A stretch of 8,803 bases of DNA from Flavobacteriales bacterium (lineage in GTDB: Bacteria; Bacteroidota; Bacteroidia; Flavobacteriales_F; PHOS-HE28), in the NCBI GenBank assembly GCA_016705545.1, contig JADIYA010000034.1, forward strand, positions 1-8,803, given 5' to 3'. The notes beneath the pieces were generated by a model. The model was given only the letters and a program-made list of their open reading frames with translations. It searched no databases and was not told the origin of the DNA. Below, piece after piece: positions 1-7,179 of the stretch (positions within the stretch are counted from its first letter, which is position 1; every line of letters begins with the position of its first letter). The position numbers and the translations under genes were made by a program.

Positions 1-56
1 GGACGGCACCGGCGATCGGTTCCGCTTAATCCATGCCTACGGGTTGAAAGTGATGC

Positions 57-963
57 CTAACGGCCACGTTCCGCCGCGCTCACCAGCCACACTGCGCCCG
101 GTACCAGCGCGACCATGCCGAGTTGGATTGGTCCGATCGATTCGCGTCCCCGAGCACGGCCCCAGGCGATGGCCACCACCGGCATCGGGTGGTGACCATG
201 CTGGCACAGCGGATGGCCGTGGTGCGCTGCAAGAGCATGTTCCACAGCACCAGCGCGAAGGCCGAGCTCATCACCGCCAGCACCGCCACATGGCCGAGCG
301 CGTTCCAAGCATTCGGGTCGGTGCGCAGCTTCTCCGGGCGAGCCGCTGCCCTGGGAGAGCGAGGCCGATCGCCACCGGGCCCATCCACGTGAGCGCGAGC
401 GCCGCCGTGACCATGGGCGGCAGTGCATGCCGTTGGCGTTTGACGATATTCCCGCTGAAGCCATAGCCCAAAGTGCCCAACACCGGAAGGAGCGCGTACC
501 ACGACCAGCCGCCTGGGCCATCGGCTTAGCCGAAGAGCACACCAGCGACCCATATGGCCCCGAGCAGCCGATGCAGATACCCAGCACATGCACCATGCGC
601 ACAGGCGTAGCGAAGAGGGGCACCCGTGAGCGAGGTCATCAGCGGTGTGGGCTGTTGAGCATGCCGCTCAGCGCTGGGATGCGGGTCTGGGCCGTGGCGA
701 AGAGCAGGGCCAGTATGCCGTGCCCAATGGGAGGCCGGTACCGAGCAGCGGTTTCCAATGTCGGGGAAGAGGGCGGCGTAGCGGAACAGCAAGGGCGAGA
801 GGGCCAGCCCCGCGATGGCCAACCGCGCCGTGGCCATCTGCAGGGGTGAGCACCGGCACCTCCTCGTGGTAAGGCCGCGCTTCATCAGGATGAGGCTGCT
901 GCCCCGGGTAAGCGCCAGCACGGCGAGCAGGAGCCAGATGCTGCCGTCGCGTTCGGATTTCAT
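57..963 (-). CDS. EamA/DMT-family inner-membrane transporter (frame broken by indels)
   Basis: Polytopic membrane protein of the drug/metabolite transporter superfamily; the substrate cannot be told from sequence. The start at 963 gives MKSERDGSIWLLLAVLALT, a short charged head and first membrane helix, followed by GSS and MKRGL as is usual in EamA repeat 1. Reading on across frames gives LQMATARLAIAGLALSPLL, then a segment with LLGAIWVAGVLFG, a second-repeat stretch NIVKRQRH, and near the end VMSSAFALVLWNMLLQRTT. The last residues are WLVSAAERGR before a TAG at 57-59. Reconstructed length is about 300 aa, normal for two EamA repeats of five helices each. At least four frame changes are needed, which I attribute to sequencing errors. 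It is transcribed away from the HMA lipoprotein gene across a 92-base gap. Family is fairly sure; function is open. Confidence 0.75.
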
Positions 964-1055
964 AACAGGGGCGCGAATGTATCCGGGGCGCTGCGGGTAC
1001 ATTTGTAAACCGAATCGGGGACACACCGTCCCATGCGTGCCGAACCGCCAGAACC
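964..1055. promoter_or_regulatory. Divergent intergenic region with a candidate Bacteroidota promoter
   Basis: This 92-base gap separates two divergent genes, so it should hold a promoter for each. On the plus strand TACATTTG at 998-1005 fits the Bacteroidota -7 element TAnnTTTG and lies about 50 bases before the ATG at 1056. I see no good TTG -33 box at the right spacing. On the minus strand TACATTCG at 974-981 is one base off the same consensus and lies just upstream of the start at 963. Both are weak, single-element matches. Confidence 0.35.
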
Positions 1056-1446
1056 ATGCGCACCAACCGCCTTCTCACGGGACTCTTGATACACCACCCT
1101 CATCGCCACATGCAGCGGCAATGCGCCTAATGGAGCAGGCTGAGGCTCAGTGGCACGAACCGTCAACGAAGTGGCCATCACCAGCGGTGAGCCGGTCACC
1201 ATCGCCGACCTGAGCATCGACGGCATGAGCTGCGAAGGCAGATATTGGCGGCGCTATCTGGAAAGCCCTGGCCAAGCTCCGGGGTGCAGGGCACCGAGAT
1301 CCGCATGAGCGGGGACGACAGCCCGAACCGCGCGATGCGTGACCTACAATGGCGGCACGCTGACCGATGCGCAGATCGTCGAGGCCATCCAGGCGTTGCA
1401 CGACGGGCAATACAAGGTGCTGGCCATCGATATCGCAAGCAAGTGA
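1056..1446 (+). CDS. HMA-domain lipoprotein, putative copper-binding (frame broken by indels)
   Basis: Small exported protein of about 130 aa. The ATG at 1056 opens MRTNRLLTGLLI; after one frame change it continues as TTLIATCSGNAPN, a signal peptide with a plausible lipobox (IATC) and a small linker. The rest is one HMA fold: TIADLSIDGMSCE is the first strand with the metal-loop start GMSC, then GGAI and ALAKLRG for the first helix, VQGTEIRMSGDD for the second strand, and TYNGGTLTDAQIVEAIQAL plus HDGQYKV for the last strand and helix. The stop is TGA at 1444-1446. The second metal cysteine (expected as MCGG) falls exactly at a frame break near 1238-1250, so it is inferred, not seen. HMA proteins bind Cu(I) or similar ions. 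Lying just upstream of heme A synthase on the same strand, it may serve copper handling for cytochrome oxidase, but that is a guess. Confidence 0.7.
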
Positions 1447-1664
1447 AAGGCGGAACCGGCAATGGCGAGAACGCCAAGGCGAGAGGTTGAGGTTGATGCG
1501 CGTAGTGTGGTGGCCCCCCCGGACCTGGTGCTACCCAGCGCATCGTGGCGCTGATGGGTCGCCTGCGGATCACGAGATTCACAGGGCGCAGTGAATGAAG
1601 GGGCTTGGTTTTCTTCATTAAGAACCAGGGTTGGCCTTCACCCCACCGGTACCTTCGCCGCCCG
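1447..1664 (+). other. Unassigned stretch between the HMA lipoprotein and heme A synthase
   Basis: No gene is recognised in these 218 bases. There is a run of seven C at about 1514-1520, a likely indel site. A short reading frame with an ATG at 1540 (MGRLRITRFTGR) ends at a TGA near 1595, but it matches nothing I know. The heme A synthase promoter may lie here, since there is a gap and no overlap, but I see no clear TAnnTTTG box. Confidence 0.3.
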
Positions 1665-2690
1665 ATGCGCGACTCTGCCCATTAAGGCCGGTAGCTTCAG
1701 CGGCTGCTCACCGGCTGCGCCATGATCGCGCTCATGGTTGTGATCGGCAGGATCGCGCAGCTCACGGGAAGCGGCCTCAGCATCCCTGAATGGGACCCAT
1801 CATGGGCGTCCTGCCGCCAATGGATGATGCGGCCTGGCAGGCGGCCTTCGCCAAGTACAAGCTGATGCAGGGTTACCAGTTGGTGAACAGCCACATGCAG
1901 TTGGCCGATTTCAAGGAATGTTCTTCTGGGAATAGAAACACCCGCAATTGGGGGCGCTTGATGGGCATCGTGTTCATCGTGCCTTTCCTGTTCTTCTGGC
2001 GCACGGGCTTCTTTGAAGGGCTGGTTGATGAAGCGCACGTTGTGGATGTTGGTCGGCGGAGGCGTGGTGGCGAGCCTCGGCTGGTTCATGATGCTGAGCG
2101 GACTGGTGGACCAGCGCGATGCCAACAGACAGTTGCTCGTGAGCGTGAGCCGTTACCGGTTGGCCATCCACCTGCCCAGCGTTCACGGTATTCTGCATGG
2201 TGCTGTGGACGGTCTTCGACATCACCCAGCGGCAGGCGCGGTATTCAGGCGGGACGGCTCAACGGCCCGGGCTTGTGGTCGCGCGCACTGCTGGTGCTGC
2301 TCCCAGTGCAGATCGTCTGGGGCGCCTTCACCGCAGGCCTCGATGCCGGCTTCAGCTACAACACTTAGCCACTGATGGATGGCACCTTCCTGCCCGGAGA
2401 ACGCCACGGCCCTCGATTCGCACTGGCTGATTTCACCGCGCGCGGGGATGGAGTTCAGTTCATGCACCGCACCTGGCAGGCGCTGGTGGCGGCGGGCTTC
2501 ATCGTATTCGCATGGCGGTTCCGGGGTGGAGCACTTGCCGCGGAGGCTGCTCTCGTGGCGGTGCTCGTGCAATTCACCTTAAGCGTGGTCACGATCATCA
2601 CGCAGGTCCCTTGCGATGGGCATCCTTCATCAATTCGGTGCGCTTCTACTGTTAAGCGCGCTACTGACTGGTATCGTACGTTACCGGGCG
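1665..2690 (+). CDS. ctaA: Heme A synthase, COX15/CtaA family (frame broken by indels)
   Basis: Inner-membrane enzyme that oxidises the methyl group at C8 of heme O to a formyl group, giving heme A for aa3-type cytochrome oxidase. Reading across frames shows WLLTGCAMIALMVVIG-like helix 1 (around 1706), then TGSGLSI.EWDPIMGVLPPM, the hallmark loop of the family, and NSHMQLADFKE. The four heme-ligand histidines all have candidates: HRNWGRL (near 1943, after a frame break in FFWE), RLAIHL (near 2158), FMHRTWQALVAAGF (2458) and LHQFGALLLL (2625). FSYNT..LMDGTFLP at 2350 is also typical. About 340 aa, normal size. The ATG at 1665 is a reasonable start but the N-terminal 15 residues cross a break. 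The C-terminus is uncertain: the frame after LHQ runs on to TAG at 2787-2789, overlapping gldD by about 100 bases, so the end given is approximate. Confidence 0.88.
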
Positions 2691-3260
2691 CTCCACTCCA
2701 GCGCTGCAGCCAGGTGCCGGATATATCAGCGCGCAAGCGTGCGGTCACGGGCGCCAGGAGTCGGCGTTCGGTGCTGCGCATCGAAGTAGAGCGCGCCGTA
2801 GAGGAAGTGTCAGTGCTGTCGGTGAGGTAGAAGACACTGGGGCTGGCCACATCGCCTTCCACATCAGATAGGGTCCCGAACACGCAGGCGCTATCGCGCA
2901 GCATGCGCTCACTGCGGATCCGCGCGGCCTTCACCTCATGCTTCCGTTTGAACTCGTGCGCGTCCTCGGTCAGTTTCAGGAAGGTTGGCTGCACCGCGCT
3001 GTAGGTGAGGTGCACGGTGGCGCTCCTTTGTCCGGCGAAGCGCAGGTCGGCTACCGCGCTGCGCCTTCGGCCTTGCGCTCTGCGATTCGCGCGTACGCAG
3101 GGCTCGGTGCTGAAGGGCGCGCCATCCTGCCGCCACCGCTCGTTACGATGAAGCAGGCAGATCGGGTGCGACAAGCCTTGGGGCGCAGCACGGCGTCGTC
3201 TTCCACAACCAGCCAGCAACGCACGGCCGCCGCCAGCCGGAGCTCAATTCTTCGCTTCAT
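2681..3260 (-). CDS. gldD: Gliding motility lipoprotein GldD (frame broken by indels)
   Basis: Lipoprotein needed for gliding motility and linked to the type IX secretion machinery in Flavobacterium; its exact job is not settled. The ATG at 3260 opens MKRRIELRLAAAV and, after a frame change, reaches LLAGC, a good lipobox. Then follow fragments matching the family: GAPFSTE and YARIAERKAEGA, RSATVHLTYSAVQPTF, KLTEDAHEFKRKHEVKA, then VFGTLSDVEGDVASP and VFYLTDSTDT. The tail in the last frame reads RHLAAALEWSAR before TAA at 2681-2683. Length is about 193 aa, as usual. The start overlaps the end of gldE by 17 bases, so translation is probably coupled. The 3' end is convergent with heme A synthase and leaves no room for a terminator between them. 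Confidence 0.85.
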
Positions 3261-4592
3261 CGTGCGTGATGAGCTTCACGCGCCCGAGGATGAGCTTATT
3301 GTCCGAGGCCTCCCACCACGAAGGTGAAATTCTGAAGCGCCCCTGCTCGCCTTCTACCAGGGCTCACTGCGGCCGGTGAGCTCGAGCACGAGGCCGCCAG
3401 GTGCCAGCCTCTCGCCCTTGCCGTTCCCTCGAACGCCTACCCATCGATGCCGAGCACGCGGTACAGAGGCCGGAACCCGACGAGCGCGGCCCACAAAGAA
3501 CCAGGTTACGGTCGTCGAGCTTGCTGTAGATCCCGGGGTCTTCCTCGCGTCAGATTCGTCGGTGATGCTCGCCCACGATCTCCTCGGTCGCATCCTCCAG
3601 GGCGATGATGCCGCTGGTGCCGCCGTGCTCGTCCACGACCACGGCCTGGGCGCCACCCCCTCCATCTGGAGTCCTCGGGCAGGTCATCCGGAGCTTCTTG
3701 TTCTCAGGCGCGAAGTAGGGCTCACGCAGCGGCGTATACCAGTCGAAGTCCGATGAATGGATGTGCGGCAGTACGTCCTTGATGTAGAGCATGCCCACCA
3801 CGCACGGTCCATGGTTTCCTCATACACCGGCACGCGAGAAGCCGCTGTCCACGGTCGCCGCGAGCAATTGCTTGAAGCTGAGGTCGCGGTCGAATGCCAC
3901 CACTTCCGTGCGCGGCCGCATCACCTGCTTCACCTCGATATTGCCGAATTTGACGATGCCGCGCAGGATCCGCTGCTCCTCCGCAGTGGTGCTCGCATCC
4001 TTCGTGAGCCAAGTGCATGCCCGAGCGCGTCCATGCTGATGCTATGCGCCGCGCGCTTCTGGTAGCGTTTCTCGAACCAGGTGGTGCTGCGCACAAGGGC
4101 TTCGCTCACCGGCTTGAATACTAGCGCAGGCCAGCAGCGGTCCGGCCATGGCCTGTGCCACGCGCATGCCGTTCGCCGAAGCGTACACCTTGGGCATCAC
4201 TTTCGCCAGGAGCAGCAGTACGGCCGTGACGGCCAGCACCTGGATGATGAAGACCAGGTAGTCCGGCATGCGCTCCACTTCCAGCAGCGACGATACGGCC
4301 ACCGTGCTCAGGATAACGATGGCCACATTCACGAAGTTGTTGGCGATGAGGATGGTGGCCAGGAGTCGGCGCGGCTTGCTCAGCAGGTCCAGCACGCGCT
4401 GGCCCCAGGCACCGCCGCGCTCCTTGATGTCGCGCAGCTGGGTCGGGGTTAGCGAGAAGAGCGCCACCTCGCTCGCGCTGAATGCGCGCTGCACGCTAGC
4501 AGCAGCGCAATGACCACCAGGATCACCGCAGTGGCTGGTTCGAATGCACGCCAATAAGAGGGCGATCACGGAAGGAAGGAGGGAGGCTCCAA
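3244..4592 (-). CDS. gldE: Gliding motility protein GldE, HlyC/CorC (CNNM/DUF21-CBS) family (frame broken by indels)
   Basis: Membrane protein of the HlyC/CorC family, in Bacteroidota linked to gliding and T9SS function together with GldD. From the N-terminus: first helix AVILVVIALLLACSA; then the DUF21 mark SASEVALFSLTPTQL; further helices ATILIANNFVNVAIVIL and VFIIQVLAVTAVLLLLAKV; VMPKVYASANGMRVAQ at the end of the membrane part. The CBS pair follows in pieces: RVPVYEETMD region near 3810, GMLYIKDVLPHIHSSDFDWY at 3790-3730, ENKKL, then AVVVDEHGGTSGIIALEDAT and EEIVGE, the strongest family signature. The C-terminal CorC-associated domain is visible as YSKLDD and LVLELTGR, and the gene ends RVKLITHDEAKN at TGA 3244-3246. 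Length is about 448 aa, normal. The start is taken as TTG at 4592 (EPPSFLP follows), 33 bases after the ssb stop; it is uncertain by a few codons. Confidence 0.85.
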
Positions 4593-4625
4593 GCGGATGG
4601 GTTTCGGTTCAACCGTGCGGACGGC

Positions 4626-5070
4626 CTAGAAGGGCAGGTCGTCCACCTCGTCGGCGAAGTTCCCAACGGGAGTGGCGGCTTGCGCCGATGTCGACGGCTG
4701 CTGCTGCGCCTGCGGAACCGCGCCACCGGCATTCGCGCGATCGAGCATCGTCATCTCGTCGGCGTGGATCTCGGTGGTGTAGCGCGTGTTGCCGTCCTTG
4801 TCCTGCCACTGGCGGGTGCGGAGCTTGCCTTCCACATAGACTTTGCTGCCCCTTGCGCAGGTACTTCCTCAACGATCCTGGCAAGCCGCGCCATGCCACG
4901 ATCGCATGCCACTCGGTCTGCTCGCGCTTCTCGCCGGTCTGCTTGTCTTTGAAGGTCTCGCTGGTGGCAATGCGGAAGTTGGCCCCAGCCGCGCCGTTCT
5001 GCAGGTGCCGCACCTGGGGTCGGCGCCGAGGTTGCCGCGATCGGGGATAACTTTGTTCCACGCCGGACAT
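4626..5070 (-). CDS. ssb: Single-stranded DNA-binding protein SSB (frame broken by indels)
   Basis: Binds single-stranded DNA during replication, repair and recombination. The ATG at 5070 gives MSGV, and across a frame change NKVIPDRGNLGADP, matching the usual opening MxxVNKVILxGNLGxDP. Then come QVRHLQNG, ANFRIATSETFKDKQTGEKR, and EQTEWHAIVAWRGL, the diagnostic OB-fold core. After another break EGKLRTRQWQDKDGNTRYTT and EIHADEMTMLDR complete the fold. The tail is low-complexity and Gln/Ala-rich (QAQQQPSTSAQ) and ends in the acidic tip EVDDLPF, which in SSB recruits partner proteins. About 148 aa, normal. At least three frame breaks are required in a gene that cells cannot do without, which is the best evidence that the breaks are sequencing errors. 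It leads the ssb-gldE-gldD run; upstream lies a phospholipase remnant. Confidence 0.93.
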
Positions 5071-5116
5071 GATGGTCTTTGAAATAGGGGAGACGAAGGT
5101 AGCAGTAGCCTTGTAG
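5071..5116 (-). promoter_or_regulatory. Leader of ssb, with a weak promoter candidate
   Basis: These 46 bases lie between the end of phospholipase piece D and the ssb start. On the minus strand TACCTTCG (5094-5101) is one base off the Bacteroidota -7 element TAnnTTTG; no convincing -33 element is seen, and if real that element would lie inside the phospholipase remnant. A purine run (AAAGA) about 8 bases before the ATG could aid ribosome binding. ssb may instead depend on read-through from the upstream array. Confidence 0.25.
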
Positions 5117-5200
5117 CTTTCATTGTAGGCTTCGTCATCAGGTCCACCGAAACGGACAGGACGGTCAACGATGACCGGCTTGAACACGAAAGGGATGGAC
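5117..5200 (-). repeat. 84-base near-identical direct repeat, copy in remnant D
   Basis: Encodes the patatin segment from SIPFVFKPV to AYNES. Identical to the copy at 7687-7770 by eye. Its lower-coordinate end is exactly where remnant D stops resembling the other pieces. Confidence 0.85.
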
Positions 5201-5388
5201 ATGGAAATGGTGACGGCATCATTGACGGGAAAGTCGGGCTTGTAACCCACGGAGAAGAAGCCCGACCGTTGCTTCGAGATATTCGTGCCCGTGATTCGAG
5301 GTCAACGCCCGTAAGTTCAAACAAATCGTCGAAGGCGATAAACTTCAGTCTCATTGTATAAGCTGTTCCCGTCCGGGGAAGCGCCCAT
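5117..5388 (-). pseudogene. Patatin-like phospholipase remnant D (middle part only)
   Basis: A short piece of the same phospholipase seen in remnants B and C. It begins right after the stop of lipoprotein C. An ATG at 5354 would give MRLKFIAFDDLFELTGVDL, matching AFQDLFNLTGVDLL in remnant B; then, after a one-base frame change, RSGFFSVGYKPDFPVNDAV and TISMSIPFVFKPVIVDRPV. The S-IP-FVFKPV stretch is the conserved patatin block that lies between the nucleophile and the catalytic Asp. Similarity stops abruptly after DDEAYNESY at about 5117, just before the place where B and C have MWVDGG. So both the serine half and the Asp half are missing and the product cannot be a working lipase. About 80-90 codons. 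Its end lies 46 bases before the ssb start codon. Confidence 0.8.
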
Positions 5389-5969
5389 CTACGCATCAAC
5401 CAGCCGAACCCGCTTGGCAAATCGCCTCAGCTCCTCTCCTCCGACGAATTCATCGTACGCATCTGCCCGAATGATGTACGAGACCACAAGCACTTGAGAG
5501 TCCAATGGCGCCACGCATTCTGCTATGAACAGGTAGGGCTCAGGGTCCTCGATACTCCAGTATTGACCAATGAGCGCGTAATCACAAAAGTCTCCGTGGC
5601 CGACTTCAAACACTTTTGTTCTCGTCGGGATTGAAGCTAGTTCCATCGCTGACTTATAATCCTCCCAGTATGCATGTGCCATGTCTTTGCTGTTATTGTA
5701 CTCACCATGCAACCGAACAGTCTTTATCGATACCCATCGCTTCATTCCCCGGGGTTCCTGGCCGTTGTGTGGGCCCTCCCAGAAAATTTGAGCGTCAGTT
5801 CCTTCAGGTCCGCGTGGCACCATGATATTTGCCCCATATGCGGGTGATCGACTGTATCGCTTGGCTCTGAATCACTTCCAGCCTGACTTGCACAGCCTAA
5901 AGAACTGATGAGGCCGAACCCTAGAATTATCAGGTAGCTCAATGCACACCGCGCCATCGTCGTGTTCAT
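5389..5969 (-). CDS. Small lipoprotein C, putative immunity protein of the phospholipase array
   Basis: No named family recognised. The ATG at 5969 overlaps the TGA of remnant C (ATGA), so translation is probably coupled. The N-terminus is MNTTMARCALSYLIILGFG followed by LISSLGC, a signal peptide with a plausible lipobox, so the protein should be anchored in a membrane facing the periplasm. One frame change near 5830 joins it to VPRGPEGTDAQIFWEGP and the rest. The C-terminal half holds KVFEVGHGDFCDYALI, a hydrophobic strand LVVSYIIRADAY and the tail EELRRFAKRVRLVDA. The tail and the general pattern are shared with lipoproteins A and B. About 193 aa. It looks less GC-rich than gldE or ssb, as expected of acquired DNA. 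An immunity role is inferred only from its place behind a phospholipase gene piece. Confidence 0.75.
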
Positions 5970-6573
5970 TTTGCGCCGAGGAATGAGCGCATCGTGCGTT
6001 CCGCGTCATCGAGTGTGTCCCGTTTCGCTTTTGCCCGTGCATGGCCAGCTCGGCCGCGCAGCTCATCGATCTCCGGCCCGGCGAAGTCCAGAAGATCCAG
6101 CTTTGACACATCCAGTATACACGCTCCTGCTCCCGCGCGGAGCAAATCTGTGTACTTGAGTGGGCAAGGAAAGTCGTGAGCAGCTGTCCGGCGAAGTCGA
6201 ACATCACCCCGGCGTTCTTGTCCCCGTATTCCTTGTTCACATTGAAAAGCCGCGTATCGCGCAAGCCCAAACGCATGAGACCCGGTCATCGAACGGGCGG
6301 TCCTCGCAGGGATGCTCATCTCTCCGCGTGGCACGGCCACCTCACCAACCACCCCACTTGATGCGGTGTTTCCCTTGATAGGTAAGATCAGGCAACCGAG
6401 CCTGTGAATCGTAGGCATGTAATGGAAAGTTGTTCAGCATGCCGCCATCCACCCACATGCCCCGGCAGCTTTCATTGTAGGCTTCGTCATCAGGTCCACC
6501 GAAACGCACAGGACGGTCAACGATGACCGGCTTGAACACGAAAGGGATGGACTTGGAGAAAGCGGCTCAAATT
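5966..6573 (-). pseudogene. Patatin-like phospholipase remnant C (C-terminal part)
   Basis: Holds the C-terminal third of the phospholipase. Homology to B and D starts sharply at about 6552 with SIPFVFKPVIVDRPVRFGG; the frame before it meets a stop within about 25 bases and has no ATG. It continues as NESCRGMWVDGGMLNNFPL, which carries the DGG motif of the patatin Ser-Asp dyad, then HAYDSQARLPDLTYQGK and, across two frame changes, EVAVPRGEMS, MRLGLRDTRLFNVNKEYG, DKNAGVMFDFAGQLLTTFLA and KLDLLDFAGPEIDELRG. It ends RTMRSFLGAK at TGA 5966-5968. About 195 aa. The oxyanion loop and GxSxG serine motif are absent, and there is no room for them between here and the stop of lipoprotein B at 6595. Confidence 0.82.
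6469..6552 (-). repeat. 84-base near-identical direct repeat, copy in remnant C
   Basis: Same segment and orientation as the copies at 5117-5200 and 7687-7770, with one visible difference (G to C in the middle). Its higher-coordinate end is exactly where remnant C begins. Confidence 0.85.
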
Positions 6574-6594
6574 GAAATGGATGGGACTCGGAAC

Positions 6595-7179
6595 CTATGC
6601 TGGGAGCAAGCGCACCCGCTCCGCGAAACGTTTCAACTCAGCCATGCCCCCGAGTTTCTCATACGTGCCATTTCCGATGGAATAAAAAATCTCAAGCGCG
6701 TAGTCCTCGTTCGGTGCATACCAATAAAGAGAATAGCTGACCACCTCAGAGTGTTCAGGGCCAGGCCGTACTTCGTAGATATCGTAACAGCCTTGCTCGG
6801 TTCTGCCGCACCCCATGAAGACGTACTTCTTGTCGCCATAATCCTTGCACATACTCGTACAGAAGGCATCGACCGTTTCCTGGCCTCCAACGGCACCTAA
6901 CACTCGTGCCTTCCTGAAATTGACTTGGCGATGGTCACCCGTTGCATAAATCCGGAATGGCCTTAGAACTTCATCGTTGCGAAGTTCGTTGATGCTCATG
7001 TTCATATAGGGTTCATCCACACCGATCGGGACCAGGATGCGGCGACCGAACACGTCTACCACGGTGTCACCCTGTTGCGGTTGGTCAGCGGATTGCGACG
7101 GGGTACAGCTAATGCTTGAAGACAACAGGCCGTTGAGGAGTAGGAGACGAATGACGAATCGGATCATGGCATCATGCAT
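6595..7179 (-). CDS. Small lipoprotein B, putative immunity protein of the phospholipase array
   Basis: The best preserved of the three, open over its full 194 codons. The start at 7179 overlaps the TGA of remnant B by 8 bases; a second in-frame ATG (MIRF) at 7167 could also serve. Signal peptide MIRFVIRLLLLNGLLSS is followed by SISC, a lipobox, then a Ser/Gln-rich linker (TPSQSADQPQQGD). The mature part has VVDVFGRRILVPIGVDEPY, a Cys-rich stretch (DAFCTSMCKDYGDKKYVFMG, then CGRTEQGC), and a C-terminal block YDIYEVRPGPEHSEVV, SYSLYWYAPNEDYALEIFY and the tail AELKRFAERVRLLPA. The last block aligns with lipoprotein A (YSIMEFRPPPEY, EVVYRLKHYD, DELRRFAQRVR). No known family is recognised; the toxin-immunity reading rests on gene order. 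Predicted to be a membrane-anchored periplasmic or surface protein. Confidence 0.85.
   Translation of the reverse strand: MHDAMIRFVIRLLLLNGLLSSSISCTPSQSADQPQQGDTVVDVFGRRILVPIGVDEPYMNMSINELRNDEVLRPFRIYATGDHRQVNFRKARVLGAVGGQETVDAFCTSMCKDYGDKKYVFMGCGRTEQGCYDIYEVRPGPEHSEVVSYSLYWYAPNEDYALEIFYSIGNGTYEKLGGMAELKRFAERVRLLPA

Noticed and set aside
1..56. Possible 3' end of a plus-strand gene at the left edge
   Set aside because: Too short; all three plus frames give plausible but unrecognisable peptides and frame errors are common here, so no gene can be supported.
2670..2700. A two-way terminator between heme A synthase and gldD
   Set aside because: The convergent genes abut or overlap and I see no hairpin followed by a T-run in this stretch.
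2938..5050. Long plus-strand reading frames opposite gldD, gldE and ssb
   Set aside because: They are opposite-strand shadows of GC-rich genes. Their translations are Arg/Pro/Ala-rich with no family signature, while the minus strand has clear GldD, GldE and SSB motifs.
4609..5250. An apparent fusion of a patatin piece to SSB in one open frame
   Set aside because: The frame runs through only because of indels. SSB has its own ATG at 5070 with the normal MSGV start, and the frame leaves the SSB sequence again near residue 7 of SSB.
6840..6900. The Cys-rich stretch of lipoprotein B as a metal-binding or thioredoxin-like motif
   Set aside because: The cysteine spacing (C-xxx-C, then CGRTEQGC) fits no motif I know, and the cysteines are not kept in A or C; disulfides are an equally good explanation.
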